A DNA stretch of 64,000 bases from Amoebophrya sp. A120 (GCA_905178155.1 CAJINV010000005.1:922564-986563); one strand, 5' to 3'; positions 25,701 through 34,971 are shown, numbered from the stretch's first letter. The notes: generated by a model not told the origin, from the letters alone. A program made the numbers and translations.

Positions 25701-26840
25701 AAACCCTTCCCGATCCCCGTAGTCGCGTGGGTCGGTTGCAACGTGGATTTGCATCATGACCTTTTCCTCTTCGCGACACAGCTCTAGGCTGGCTTGCTTA
25801 CGAGGAGCAGACGGCGCGGCTTCTGCAGAGGTTTTCTGATTCATTTTGTTTTTGTTCCCGCTGTTTTTTATTTTTTCATCATTATTTTCTAACTTCATCA
25901 AAAACTGCGTGCCGGGGACACCCTTGTATCTGCGCTGCACTCTAGAGCGGAGAAGGGACGAAGGAGGTTGTTGGTGCAGGTGCTGCACTTGTTTTTCAGA
26001 AGTAGCAGCCAATGGAACCAAGGCGGTTGTTCTACTGGGATCAAGAACATGATCTTCGGTCTTGATCAACATTTCTTCTTGCTGCTCCTCATCGTCAAGG
26101 ACCTGCTGCTGCCTTTGCTTCCTGCGATCGTCTTGTCGCTTCTTTGTCGACACAAGATCCGGGAAGAAGTCCCCCAGTCGCTCGGCCGGAGTTTTGGTAG
26201 TGCTAGACGTCGGAACGATGGTCGTTACCAGCCGACTGCTCGAGGACGACGAGGAGGAGGAAGACGTTGACGTGGACGAACTACTGCCCCCTCCGCCGGC
26301 AGAAAACATAACCCCGACTGCACCTCCACTTTTATCGCTCATCCGCGGCGCCGACGTGCTGCTACTTTGCCCTTCCGAGAAGTTGCTCCCATCGGCATAG
26401 AAATACCGTCCGCAGTTTTGATTCCGGGCCAGCAACGTCTTCAAGGCGTCAGAGTTTTTATAAACCTCGTCTGGCACCACCCGCCTTTCCCCAAACCGCT
26501 CGCACCAATCGAACTCTTTCGCCTGCATGGCTGACCGCCATACCTTGTACTCCTTGTTCGCCTTGCCCGTTCCGTGCGACAACCCATACGCCTTCCGCTG
26601 GTCAAGCAGCACGGTAGCAAAGTCTTGGTCCAGAAGGATCGGCTTGTCGGCGGCCCGCAACAAGGCTTTGGATAGCGGTTGATCCTCGGCTACGGGTGCC
26701 TGCTGTTGCAGAAAATGATCCGCGGGTGTCGTGGCAGTTGTAGGTTTCACAAACATCCTCGCTTTATTGTCCACCGGGGACTTTGAGGAAGACGAGGAAG
26801 CGCTTTGGCCCCCTCTGGAAGATGAACTGACATTTAACAT
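16767..26840 (-). CDS. RDR-type RNA-dependent RNA polymerase with a SAP-like insert, about 1,997 aa
   Basis: Eukaryotic RNA-silencing RdRP (QDE-1/RDR class), which copies single-stranded RNA into double-stranded RNA for small-RNA production. Exons run 26840-25635, 25496-24177, 23944-23843, 23534-23388, 23076-22930, 22618-21719, 21462-20720, 20457-20244, 20014-19955, 19658-18994, 18724-18668, 18351-18290, 17980-17942, 17656-17613, 17345 to about 17296 and about 17061-16767. Counting each duplication once gives 5,994 nt, exactly in frame. RDR landmarks in order: LSDGGGRISWGQMARVQAH (about 845), ITAIQIRSGVQKGMLFLD (about 880), LNAQFIPLLEFLACW (about 955) and GGDYDGDINWVCWCPELV (about 1600), where DYDGD is the catalytic triad motif. 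Between them lies a long insert with a SAP-like helix pair (MKIADLRQLLGEAGL, about 1105). The N-terminal 800 residues are low-complexity and basic. Only the 24176-23945 intron is clearly GT-AG. A longer open frame reaches 27005, so the start is uncertain. Confidence 0.85.
17060..17293. mobile_element. Inverted-repeat intron, family E
   Basis: The termini GCTCAAACGTTACAATCTCA and, inverted, TGAGATTGTAACACCTGAGC carry a doubled (A)CGTTACAAT motif. Only a GC dinucleotide is duplicated at the ends. Splicing there joins RRRAYNP to QVIERRLDGV in frame in the RDR gene. Confidence 0.6.
17346..17612. mobile_element. Introner-like element, family B
   Basis: The left end TATCAACTGCAAAAATGTCT and right end ...CACTTTTGCATTTGATA sit between perfect ACTGG duplications (17341-17345, 17613-17617). 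Excision joins GHGEGEP to VAAPAEEDSRR in the RDR gene. Confidence 0.9.
17657..17941. mobile_element. Inverted-repeat intron, family H
   Basis: Long inverted ends (GTTGAAATCGACAAAGTTGA left, TCAACTTTGTCAATTTCAAT right) extend into ATTTGT.ATGCATAAAAT. Flanks are CTGAC/CTGTC-like. In-frame joining (YGT-LTHPYLPG) needs the splice between repeated AACT words. Confidence 0.6.
17981..18289. mobile_element. Introner-like element, family A
   Basis: It begins TATCCTGAGGAAAATAAAAC and ends AACGTTTTTGCACAGGATA. Perfect CCGAT duplications lie at 17976-17980 and 18290-18294. Excision gives AHPRAI-GLAYLARACYG in the RDR gene. Confidence 0.88.
18352..18667. mobile_element. Introner-like element, family C
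   Basis: The ends are TATTACAATGAAAAATGCCC and GATTTTTCCTTTTGATA, with perfect GTTGC duplications (18347-18351, 18668-18672). Excision joins LTSAAT to SRWFDVVERFG in the RDR gene. Confidence 0.88.
18725..18993. mobile_element. Introner-like element, family G
   Basis: The ends are TATGCACGGAAAAAAACTGT and ACAGCTTTTTTCGACTCTGATA. Flanks GCAAG and GCTTG differ at two positions. Excision joins MVQVFK to RYTGNSSQFGG in the RDR gene. Confidence 0.65.
19659..19954. mobile_element. Introner-like element, family A, inside the RdRP active-site motif
   Basis: The ends are TATTCTGTGTCAAAACGCCC and AGGCGTTTTTACATAGGATA. Flanks CGCAG and CGTAG differ by one base. It lies between the codons for Tyr and the second Asp of the catalytic DYDGD motif; excision rebuilds FRGGDYDGDINWVCW. 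Confidence 0.85.
20015..20243. mobile_element. Introner-like element, family F
   Basis: The ends are TATGCATTGCAAAAAAGTAA and AAAACTTTTGCACAGGATA. Only CG is clearly duplicated. Excision keeps frame in the RDR gene (LLILAA-ADSTSCTRGG). Confidence 0.65.
20458..20719. mobile_element. Introner-like element, family B, open in the host frame
   Basis: The ends are TATGGATTGCAGATGTGTCT and ACACGTTTGCATTTGATA, with perfect CATGG duplications (20453-20457, 20720-20724). Excision gives DSRYFHV-AYDFTQTL. Element plus duplication is 267 nt and has no stop in the host frame, so retention would insert 89 residues. Confidence 0.88.
21463..21718. mobile_element. Introner-like element, family B
   Basis: The left end is TATCAAATGCAAAAATGTCT; the right end finishes ACATTCGCACTTCATA. 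Perfect AGTCC duplications (21458-21462, 21719-21723). Excision joins FVDLD to SEEDESKPV in the RDR gene. Confidence 0.88.
22619..22929. mobile_element. Introner-like element, family C
   Basis: The left end is TATCAAGAAGAAAAATCCCC and the right end GATTTTTCCCATCGGTA. Perfect TGGTT duplications (22614-22618, 22930-22934). Excision gives EINQKP-QAAHTPAAG in the RDR gene. Confidence 0.85.
23077..23387. mobile_element. Introner-like element, family C
   Basis: The left end is CATCAAAAGGAAAAACTACC, the first base probably mutated from T; the right end is GACTTTTCCTCGCAATA. Perfect TCGTC duplications (23072-23076, 23388-23392). Excision joins DEHRLD to DVQQALEICPQG in the RDR gene. Confidence 0.85.
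23535..23842. mobile_element. Introner-like element, family C
   Basis: The left end TATTACAATGAAAAATGCCC matches the 18352 copy; the right end is GGCATTTTTCACTGTAATA. Flanks TGTGT and TGTGC differ by one base. Excision gives NIEGHI-TAIQIRSGVQKG, a conserved RDR block. Confidence 0.85.
25497..25634. mobile_element. Short introner-like element, family F (138 bp)
   Basis: The ends are TATGCATTGCAAAAGCATTG and GATACTTTTGCACAGGATA. Flanks TCCCC and TCCCT differ by one base. Excision joins FAGREG to RKVIGVKISP in the RDR gene. It is the smallest element seen, little more than its two termini. Confidence 0.78.
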
Positions 26841-27896
26841 GATTTTGGTTTTTTTACCATGACCAACCGGGAGGTCGGAAACGGAATCGTCGTCGGACGC
26901 AAACAAAATTGGTAAAGAAGTAAATTGCAGGGTAAGTATCAGGTGAAGAGGCGTTACAAGTAGGGTGTAAATTGGATGAAAACAATTGTGGTAGAAGAAC
27001 TTCATAAAAGATGAACAAAATGTCGCCGTCGTCGTAGTTCTCGATATAGAATTAGAATATTTTTACCAGCAGTCTACTACAATCAATAGTTCTACTGACT
27101 TTCCAATATCCACCAATAATTGTCTCTGAAAATACGCCAAATACAACAAAGGTAGAGCAGGTCCGACAACGAGATTCAGCCCCCAAAAAAAACGACCGAA
27201 GTAGGCTTGCTTGCCACCACGAGAAAGGGCGAAGTGAAAAGAAAACCGTGTCAATAGCAGCATCACGAATCCTCACAACAGACATCCCTGCCGTAGTACA
27301 AAACGGCAGCACAGGTGAAAGTAATTGCGATGATCTTTCTGATTTTATCAGCTCTTGTGCAAACGACGCTCGTCACCAGGATCGACAATCAACATCCGGA
27401 TCTTGGATTCCGCACACGCCGCCGAAAATGAGGACAGGCACAACACCACCGGACGCCGATCGTAATCGACATAATTCGCAACGGATTTGTCCTCGTCAGC
27501 GGTCGATGTAATTTACCATGTTTGACACAGTTGCAAACGCTTTTGCAATGATATTACGATTCGAGATTTTACAAGGTTCTTGCAGTGCCTGGTCTTTACA
27601 CGAATACGTTTTGGCTTCTATCTTCGTTCTTCCCATAGTTTCATTTTACATGTTGTTTAATCCGTAGCTAGTTTCAAACCAAAAAATACTCACATCTCTT
27701 GGAGAATCGGTTGTCATTCAGTATACGCGTTGAGACCTTGACACAGCGTGTACTTGGTGTCAAATGCGCAACTCTTATGATGATAGGTACCCAGTTTAGC
27801 AGCCAATGCAAACCGGCAAATTTTCCGCAAAAAAGAAGCCTGAAACTACAAGGATTTCTAGGGCCACGATTCTTCTACGCGTGTCCACCTCCGTCT
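26841..27896. other. Intergenic or 5' region of the RDR gene
   Basis: About 1.06 kb. The RDR frame stays open on the minus strand up to 27005, but that part is AT-rich with a hydrophobic, non-homologous-looking translation and may be intron or leader. The rest shows no recognisable gene. Confidence 0.4.
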
Positions 27897-28202
27897 TCAC
27901 GCGGCCACCTCCTTACTGCTGCTGCTCTGCTTGCTCCTTTCTGTCCCCGGCGCTGTCTCTGCGTCTTCTTCGTCCTCCTCGTCTCTGCTCGCCTTCTGTT
28001 GTTCTTTCCTTACCGGCGTCGTGGACACTACGCTCGCGCCCGCGCCGATTAGTAGTTCCGACTCGGTGCCGGCCTGGGATTTGGAGAAGTAATGGCAGCC
28101 GAATATGAAGACGCCCACCAGGATCGCCGCGGCGCAAAACCGGAGCAGCAGGCCCACATCGCGAGAAGCCGCGTCGGCCGCTTTGATGTTAGTTTTGATC
28201 AC
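27897..28202 (-). CDS. Small single-pass membrane protein, 101 aa
   Basis: A short intact frame with GC-rich third positions like its neighbours. After a short soluble N-terminus (MIKTNIKAADAASRDVG) there is one hydrophobic segment at about residues 18-38 (LLLRFCAAAILVGVFIFGCH). A hydrophilic, strongly acidic and Lys-rich tail follows (SRDEEDEEDAETAPGTERSK), ending TGA. It could be a tail-exposed ER or Golgi protein; no family is recognised. It is co-oriented with its neighbours, about 145 bp downstream of the next gene's stop. A protein this short could also be a chance frame, hence the moderate confidence. Confidence 0.5.
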   Translation of the reverse strand: MIKTNIKAADAASRDVGLLLRFCAAAILVGVFIFGCHYFSKSQAGTESELLIGAGASVVSTTPVRKEQQKASRDEEDEEDAETAPGTERSKQSSSSKEVAA

Positions 28203-28347
28203 GTCGTATGGTTCTTATTTCGACAGTTCTAGAGAGTGACTTTTCGAAATTTTCACCATTGGGTCTCGCACTGGTGCATATAATATGCTGATACTGATGC
28301 AAACAGCAAAACTACTTGACGAGAAAACTACCGCGAGGCCAAATCAC

Positions 28348-29085
28348 TCAAGTACCAGATGACGAAGCCGCAGCCAATCCCTGGGGCCGGACAAGCATCT
28401 TTGCGGTCACTTTTGGCGCACCGTCGTCCGCTATGAAATGCAAAAATGTCTGGGTCTGGAAGATTGTAACTTGTGTTGCTGCATTTGCATGTCTAAAAAA
28501 TTTGTGTTGCATGGGCAGCAAAAGGAGTCTAATTTTTGGTACGCGGAGAGGGCACTTGTGATGCGAAATAGGCATCAAGAATCCCTCAAAAAAGCTGGGA
28601 TGCTAGGGCATGCATCACAGACATCATGGCTCATGCAAAACGTGCATGACAAGTCCCAGAATCTTCCCGACCCAGACATTTTTTCATTTGATATCCGCCG
28701 CCTCCGGAAGAATCTTTCGGTGCAGTTCCGGCGACAGCTTCTTTCCGACGAGCTAAATTTCGGTTCACACGTGAAAGTAAAATACCGGAATGGTATTAGG
28801 ATTGCTGGTCTCTTTCCTCCTTTGTGTTTTTGCTTTTCATTTGATTCATTTCACCTAGCACCTTGCTACTGCAGAAGTATTTTAGCAAAAAGAGCAGTAA
28901 TACTAAATATCTTGGTCCAGTCTCCTACTATATACCTTCACTTTCTCCTTGCCCGGAGACGCCGCATCTACGAATGAACCGAGCAAACCTGCCAACGGCA
29001 CTAGCGCGACTGCGCTCATGTGAGCAAGGACCGCCCCTCGGAAAATCATTCCAAGGATCTCCGCGACGAGAAGAAAGAAACGCAC
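28348..29085 (-). CDS. Small hydrophobic-leader protein, 95 aa
   Basis: The three exons 29085-28936, 28752-28694 and 28431-28348 add up to 288 nt with one duplication counted. The N-terminus (MRFFLLVAEILGMIFRGAVL then AHMSAVALVPLAGLLG) is hydrophobic and could be a signal peptide plus a membrane segment. The rest is basic then polar (KLVGKKLSPELHRKILPEAA, DDGAPKVTAKMLVRPQG). Intron 1 is GT-AG (GTATATAG...TTTAG) and joins KEKVK to LVGKK. Intron 2 is a family B introner. The stop is TGA. The family is not recognised, but the consistent frame across two differently spliced introns supports a real gene. Confidence 0.6.
28432..28693. mobile_element. Introner-like element, family B
   Basis: It begins TATGAAATGCAAAAATGTCT and ends GACATTTTTTCATTTGATA. 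Perfect TCCGC duplications (28427-28431, 28694-28698). Excision joins ILPEAAD to DGAPKVTAKM. Confidence 0.88.
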
Positions 29086-29646
29086 TTGCTTCTACTTGCA
29101 CCGATCCCGCCTCCCAAGAAGATGTGGTCGTTGGTCTACGGTGCCCTGCTTTTGCAATCACAGGAACGACGGCGCGTCATCGATGTTGTCGTTTTCGGAT
29201 CATATAAAAGCTCAACTCCGCACCATTTCGGGCTCTTCTATACAACGTAAAATGTTGTAACGGAAGCACGTAAAAGAAATGACTGGAACCATACAAGAAC
29301 AACGCCACGATAAGTTGAATACTCGGCTCTGACGTCTTTCAAGTGACGTTCCTAAAGTCGCTCTGAAAGGAATCGAAACTTCAACTTGAGATACCAGAGG
29401 GAACACATTCCCGAAATCATCTTCATGTCTGCAGATATAATTGCATCTTTGCCCATTGATTCGCGACTGCGAGCGGAGCGGGTTCGTCGTTGTTCTTTCG
29501 TTTTCTTGCGAGATGAAGTGGCAATAATCACAAAGATCGTGCGCAACAACATGAATCAAAAATGAATCGCTGATGCCGTGACTGTCGTCTGATAGAAATT
29601 CGCTCGCGAAAAAAAGAATACGCGTATCCCAAATCAATATCAAAAT
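29086..29646. other. Intergenic, no feature recognised
   Basis: About 560 bp between the small-protein gene and the stop of the PCIF1-like gene. Nothing identifiable. Confidence 0.4.
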
Positions 29647-32600
29647 TTACTTCCTCCTCCCGCCACCACCGGTTTTCCCCGGGTCTTCTCCCATGTGCGT
29701 GAAGAGTTTTTCCAGCGTTTTTCTGTCCACGTCCGCGCCGAAGGCGAACGCCAAGGACGGAAACTGCGCTTTCACAAATTCGCAGGTTTGGTAATTGTAG
29801 TACCCATGCTCCTTCGGGGCCAAAATCTTCTCGTAGCATTTCTTTTCCATTTTCTGCAGGTTCAGAATGCAGGGCGCCGGCCGCCAGTCGGGGTTGATGG
29901 ACAACACGAGAAGCTTGGCTGGTTTCGCTTTTTTCTCGAGCGCGAAAAGCGTCTCGATCATATCACAGCACAGCTGGATCTCCGACTCAATGTAGGGCGG
30001 GTTGGCAATTACGGTGAAAATATTTTTTGATGCTTCGTTTTGGTTTATAACTTCATCTACCGCTTCTTTCATTCCGCTCTTCAGACTAGATTTATTTTCC
30101 GTCGGCAAGAGTACCGCCTGCTCGAGCTTTCGCTTCTTCGATGCCGGGTCCTCCACGCGACCGCTTTTCGATACTAGCGCCTCTTCTTCTTCCACTTTTC
30201 TATTACTTCTCTTCGGCTCGAACTGCTCCGGAAACACCTGCGCCCATTCCACCTCATACAGGCTCCCGAGAGACCCGAACATCGTGTCCAGGTTGAAGGG
30301 GCTACAGTACGTGGGCAGGGTGTGGTTGAAGGGCGACGCGTAGGCCTCCACCTGCCCGTTTAAATTCTCCTTCACGAACTCGTACACCGCCGGCCCGAAG
30401 CCCCAATAGAGCGAGCCGGACGCAACTAGGTAAGCGAAGGCGGTGGCGAGGAGGAGGTTCTCCGGGTCCTCGTGTCGCCGTGAAAAAGTGGTGCCGGTCG
30501 TGGTGTCCTTGTGGAGAAGCGAGGTTTCCGTGGCCTTGCCTTGGAGGATCAAAGTCTGCTGACAACGGTGCAGTAGTTCCTCATATTTCTCCTTGGCCAC
30601 GGAAAGTTTCAGACCCTGCAAACCCAGCGACGTCGTCGACTTGGCCGGAGCAGTGGTGCTCGCGGTATGACTTGATGATGATGCTCCAGCACGACCCGCA
30701 CACTGCTCAACATGATTTCCACTGTTCTCTTTCTCCGCAGTGCTATTGAACTGTGACGCAATTTTGTACTCCACCAGACTTTTTCCCTTTTTCTCGACGT
30801 GCTTCACTTCGAGCAATTTCTGCAACAGCTCCAACTTGTCGGCCACCTCGTTGCGCCGCATGCTGGCGAGCTCCTGCTTGGAAATTTTCTTCCTGTTTGA
30901 CGACTTGCTGGACCTGCTTTTCTCCTTTGATCTGCCCCGCTTGTTGTGAAAAGTATTTGCATGATTATCCTCAGAGAGAAGTCTCACCCGGGGTGGAGCG
31001 GGCTTCTCTTGCTCTTCACGTTGAACATTTTCCTCGTCCTCTTCCTCTCCGGAAGAGGTTTGGTTTTCGATCCGCACAGGCTGGCGCTCGGGCGAGTAGT
31101 CATCGGACAGCAGGCGCACGCGCGGAGAGCTAGGTTTGGAGGAAGAACTTGGTCTATTTGGAACCGCTGCAGCTCCTCGCGCCGGTAGTACTGCTGCACT
31201 AGAGGTGGAAGCTGCTGCAGCAGTTGTAGCATGTGTGTTGTCAGCGTTCGTCGAGTTTGACAAAGGAGATTTTTTGACGATATTGTTTTTGTCCGCAAGA
31301 TCATTTTTCTCGTTCCCAACAACGCCATTTTCCCCGCTGGGAAGTGGTGCCGCAGATGAAGTAGTAGATACCAACTTCCCCTTGTGTCGGAACTGCGGGG
31401 GGGAACGAGGAGGCGAATCCGACCCGTGTTTCGCGGTGGAATTCGCCCGTGGCCTCGCGATCTGCCCGGGATGCCGCACGCGCCACGAACTCAGGTGCAG
31501 GAGAATGGATTCGTGCGTTGAAAGCACGACTCTGCTGTTGTTGTCACCCGCGGTAGCTGAAACTGAGTCCATTGCAACATCACGACCCTCCGCCACAAGT
31601 TCTTGTACAACTTGCGCACTGGTGCTAGACAGCGCCAGTCTTGGCGGCGACGAGGACCCTGGTGCGACGACAGCACCCGAAGATGGTGATCTTCGCGCGG
31701 ACAATAAAACTGGGCTCTGCGGACGGGAGGAAGCGGACTTGGACGGGTTGGACGAGGAGACCAACGGATAGTGGTTTTTGTAACTCCCCTCCTCCTTGCT
31801 GCCCAACAACGACCCCCGCTTGCTGCTGCTCCCAACGATCTTCATCCGCTTCTGCGCCGAGATTTCCGGGCGGAAGCAGCGGACCAGCTGCAGGATGTTT
31901 TCGGCTTGCACGGGCAGGAATTTCAGCGGGTCCGGGTCCTTGTACCACCCGTGCGGCCTCCGGAACAAGCCCTGCTCATTTTTTAACTGCTCCTGGAGCT
32001 GCATGATCCGCTTCGCCCGCTCCCGGCGCTCCTTTACGTTCTTAGGCGCCTCGAGTTCCGGCGCCCGGCTAAGTGTGTCGGAGAGGAGCATGCTCGTGCT
32101 CGTCACAGAGGGGTGTTTGGTCATAGTTCCATTTACTATTTTCGGCGATACAGGACCACCCGTCACAGGACGGTCACGGTTGTTGGTGGCGCCTTGCTGC
32201 TCATTCGTCAAGCTGCCCGGAACGATCTTACTAGCCGCGCCTGCCAGGTCCTCGGACGAGTCGGCTTTCACAATGGTTGGAACTGTTTTGCTCGTCGTGG
32301 TTGTACCAATGCTTAAAGTAGATTCAGCCGCGGCGGAAACGGCTGCCACCCCTGCCGCAGAACTAAAAACGGCTGCCACATTAAGATCAGCAGCACGATC
32401 CGCTGCGGGAGGCCCTCCTCTTGCAGTTGTACTGTTATCCTGCAAGAAGCACTTCAACTCCCCCGGCACGGGTATCTCCTTCTCCTTGAACTCGGCGAGC
32501 ATTTTCTCGAAAACCTCTGCAAAAGACACTTTCTCGTTCCTGGCGGACACGTAAAACCGGCTGTAAATGTTCGCCAGCTCGTACTTCATGCTGTCCAGCT

Positions 32601-32760
32601 TGCGCCTCGAAGGCTTGATGTTAGTCATGACCTCCGATTCCGGGCCAAACGCGGCCTCGAATAAGCAGTCACGGAATATCAAATACCGGGCGGACTCGCT
32701 GACGGAATCGTCGACCAGGGCGAGCAACTCGTCATCCGTGTTCGTGGTGGGTTTCGACAT
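29647..32760 (-). CDS. PCIF1-like cap-adenosine N6-methyltransferase, 1,037 aa
   Basis: PCIF1/CAPAM-family enzymes methylate N6 of the first transcribed (2'-O-methyl)adenosine next to the mRNA cap. The C-terminal 250 residues show the family hallmarks: YLVASGSLYWGFGPAVYEFV, EAYASPFNHTLPTYCSPFNL with FGSLGSL (about 810), then ANPPYIESEIQLCCDMIETL (about 920) with the NPP[FY] catalytic motif, and LLVLSINPDWRPAP. An acidic low-complexity insert separates the FGSLGS and NPPY blocks. The N-terminal part has a helical domain (about 1-110, KPSRRKLDSMKYELANIYSR), a conserved-looking block HGWYKDPDPLKFLPVQAENI (about 260) and long Ser/Pro-rich disorder. I did not find a clear WW domain, which vertebrate PCIF1 has. 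It is a single exon. The tail is Gly/Arg-rich (GKTGGGGRRK). Confidence 0.85.
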   Translation of the reverse strand: MSKPTTNTDDELLALVDDSVSESARYLIFRDCLFEAAFGPESEVMTNIKPSRRKLDSMKYELANIYSRFYVSARNEKVSFAEVFEKMLAEFKEKEIPVPGELKCFLQDNSTTARGGPPAADRAADLNVAAVFSSAAGVAAVSAAAESTLSIGTTTTSKTVPTIVKADSSEDLAGAASKIVPGSLTNEQQGATNNRDRPVTGGPVSPKIVNGTMTKHPSVTSTSMLLSDTLSRAPELEAPKNVKERRERAKRIMQLQEQLKNEQGLFRRPHGWYKDPDPLKFLPVQAENILQLVRCFRPEISAQKRMKIVGSSSKRGSLLGSKEEGSYKNHYPLVSSSNPSKSASSRPQSPVLLSARRSPSSGAVVAPGSSSPPRLALSSTSAQVVQELVAEGRDVAMDSVSATAGDNNSRVVLSTHESILLHLSSWRVRHPGQIARPRANSTAKHGSDSPPRSPPQFRHKGKLVSTTSSAAPLPSGENGVVGNEKNDLADKNNIVKKSPLSNSTNADNTHATTAAAASTSSAAVLPARGAAAVPNRPSSSSKPSSPRVRLLSDDYSPERQPVRIENQTSSGEEEDEENVQREEQEKPAPPRVRLLSEDNHANTFHNKRGRSKEKSRSSKSSNRKKISKQELASMRRNEVADKLELLQKLLEVKHVEKKGKSLVEYKIASQFNSTAEKENSGNHVEQCAGRAGASSSSHTASTTAPAKSTTSLGLQGLKLSVAKEKYEELLHRCQQTLILQGKATETSLLHKDTTTGTTFSRRHEDPENLLLATAFAYLVASGSLYWGFGPAVYEFVKENLNGQVEAYASPFNHTLPTYCSPFNLDTMFGSLGSLYEVEWAQVFPEQFEPKRSNRKVEEEEALVSKSGRVEDPASKKRKLEQAVLLPTENKSSLKSGMKEAVDEVINQNEASKNIFTVIANPPYIESEIQLCCDMIETLFALEKKAKPAKLLVLSINPDWRPAPCILNLQKMEKKCYEKILAPKEHGYYNYQTCEFVKAQFPSLAFAFGADVDRKTLEKLFTHMGEDPGKTGGGGRRK

Positions 32761-33691
32761 TTTTTCGAGTATTGGGCTTATTTGGGGGGCGGGAGGTCTA
32801 ACTCAATACAGGGTGCGGTTTGGGGGTGGGCACTTGTAGAGATTTGTTTTTGCGTATAAGAAGTTGTAGTACTCTTAACAAGGAGGAGGGGCTACTACTT
32901 CATATGTCGTCCGCACTGCGGAAACAAATCAGTGGAGACGTATGATCGCTGGCAAAAAAGAAGAAGTAAGTAGCTCGACTTGTTGTGAGAAAATGTGATC
33001 GCCGATTGTTGGCCTTTGTTGAAACAGGAACAGAGTGGTGGTGCTGGCAATGATGCATGTAGAAGAAACGAAGATCAATCTCCTGCTGGCTTCAGGTTGC
33101 TATGCAGCTCCGCGACGTGTTGATCAAGTCTGTTGTATTCCACTTTTGTACTAGATCACCATACATAGACAAAAATCTCATCGAGCAAAGGTTTCTTTGC
33201 CAGGCTTCTACAGCTTGTATCGATTGGTGGTTCATTTTTCTGGATAATTGATCGTCCCACTGTCCATCTATTCACAAACTCGTCGCGCGAGGATTATCGA
33301 GCGTGAAGATGATGCTTTGAAGTACAACTTTTCACCTGAACAACCTGCAGAAAAAATGCGGAATACGCAGAATTCGGTCGGGATCAGAAGTGGAAAAGAG
33401 AAAAAGTATTCGGGCTGACAACTCCGTTGCGACACCGTCGCTCCACCGCCTGCTGCGCGCAGATGAGCGCCGTAGTACTCGTAGGGTTGGACTAGAGAGG
33501 GCCAGGAGGTTGACAGACTTCTTGTCGTCCCCGAGACAGCTCACCTCAATTGCGGCACGAACTGCCCTGCAGCTGCGACCTCTGTTGTACCGTGAAACAC
33601 AGACCACGGAGGTTGATCAACATGGAAGATCGCGGTGGCCGATTTCGGGAGTAGTGTCTGTACTGCCTTCGCCGCCACATTGCCCCCCTCG
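32761..33691. other. Intergenic, no feature recognised
   Basis: About 930 bp. A plus-strand open frame of 196 codons beginning at 33390 overlaps the last exon of the next minus-strand gene and has no motif; I treat it as a shadow. No RNA gene or repeat seen. Confidence 0.4.
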
Positions 33692-34971
33692 TCAGCCATC
33701 CATCTTCAGTGTTGGGTTGTTCTGCAAGGCCCGTGTCGCAGCGCACAAACTGCTGAAACCGCCTACGACCAGATGGGAACTGGGAGTCGGTCTATCCAAG
33801 ACTAAGGACCCATGGAGCTGCGCGGTCGCCAAGAAAGCGTCGGCTGCAAGCTGGGCCCAGGAGACCAGGCCGCCTGTGTTGAGTCGTGCAGTTGTTTTGA
33901 AGAATGAGTTATTGTATTTTGCAACTGTGGTCGTTGCACCTAAGTGCTACCAGGGCGACCACTACGAATTCATGTCGTGATGCAGATGCGGACCACGGGT
34001 GGGAAAGAAGAGAAATAGACACATCCTGTAAAACATATCTACCTATCCCCGCTCGCTTTATGAGCGCTATTCTGGCCGCCACCGCGACGAACCACACTGC
34101 AGAGCCTAGTCTCTGTTCCGAGGTACCGCGCTGGCAGCCTGTTTTTGTTTTTCGTCTTTTTTATCCATCATTTTCATGACATAAGATGAAATGGCTTCTG
34201 TTATTTCTTGTTATAATCGCAGAATTATCTGCATGACGACACAAACACTTCATTCATCCGTACTTACCCCAGATGTCTGTGCTGGAGCTCGCGGCAGGCT
34301 GCTCTCCAAGAACGACACTTTTTAGTGTCACGCCATCCTCTAGGACATCGTCCGCCAGCATTATCATGCGGTACCCGATCTCCAGCGAAGTTCTGTTTGA
34401 AATGAGTATGAGACTTGATGAATTTGTTGATCTTATTACCTTGAAAGTTATCTATGCCTGCAAGCGTATCTTGCACTCGCGTGGCATAAAATCGATTTTC
34501 ACGACCTATCCCTATCCACCAAAAACCGCAACGCAAAAACAGTACAGCAAGTCGCCCGATTTTATCCTCTTTCTCAGTGCCACTAGGCGAAGGAAGCACG
34601 TCCCGAACCAGAGAAAGCGGCACACGCTGCGGAGATTAGTCTCGATCCGCTCTAGCAGCTGCGACAGCCGGTGCCACCTGTACGTTTGTTGTTGGGCATG
34701 GCATGAAATCAATTCTAAGGGAGAACGAGAATTATACCGTCCCGGAAATTGCTTCTACTTCACGTTTGACGAATAAGCAGTACTCTTCTCCACACATAAA
34801 CTTGCGAAGAAAACATGATAGCCAATGAATGTACTTTATGTAGTCCTTCGAGTTCAACTTGTGCTGGTTGCAGCGTATCCTTGCATACCGCACGAGGAAG
34901 TACAGCGTTCGTGCGAGCTTTTCCCTCGATTCTGTCTGCACCGGATCGTCCATCATACTGGACGCGGCCAT
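33692..34971 (-). CDS. Small four-exon protein, possibly PEX11-like, 161 aa
   Basis: Exons 34971-34889, 34392-34268, 34138-34043 and 33873-33692 are separated by three canonical GT-AG introns (starting GTATGC, GTAAGT, GTAGAT). They sum to 486 nt, exactly in frame. The protein opens MAASSMMDDPVQTESREKLA with an amphipathic RTLYFLVR segment. It has a hydrophobic stretch SAVWFVAVAARIALIKR and a C-terminal LAADAFLATAQLHGSLVLD plus SSHLVVGGFSSLCAATRAL. Helical N-terminus, central membrane-like helix and Gly-rich terminal helix recall PEX11 peroxisome-proliferation proteins. It is shorter than the usual 230 or so residues, so the family call is weak; the gene model itself is strong. Stop TGA. Confidence 0.6.

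Noticed and set aside
33390-33980. 196-codon plus-strand frame
   Set aside because: It overlaps the last exon of the four-exon minus-strand gene, whose three GT-AG introns keep frame; no motif in the plus frame.
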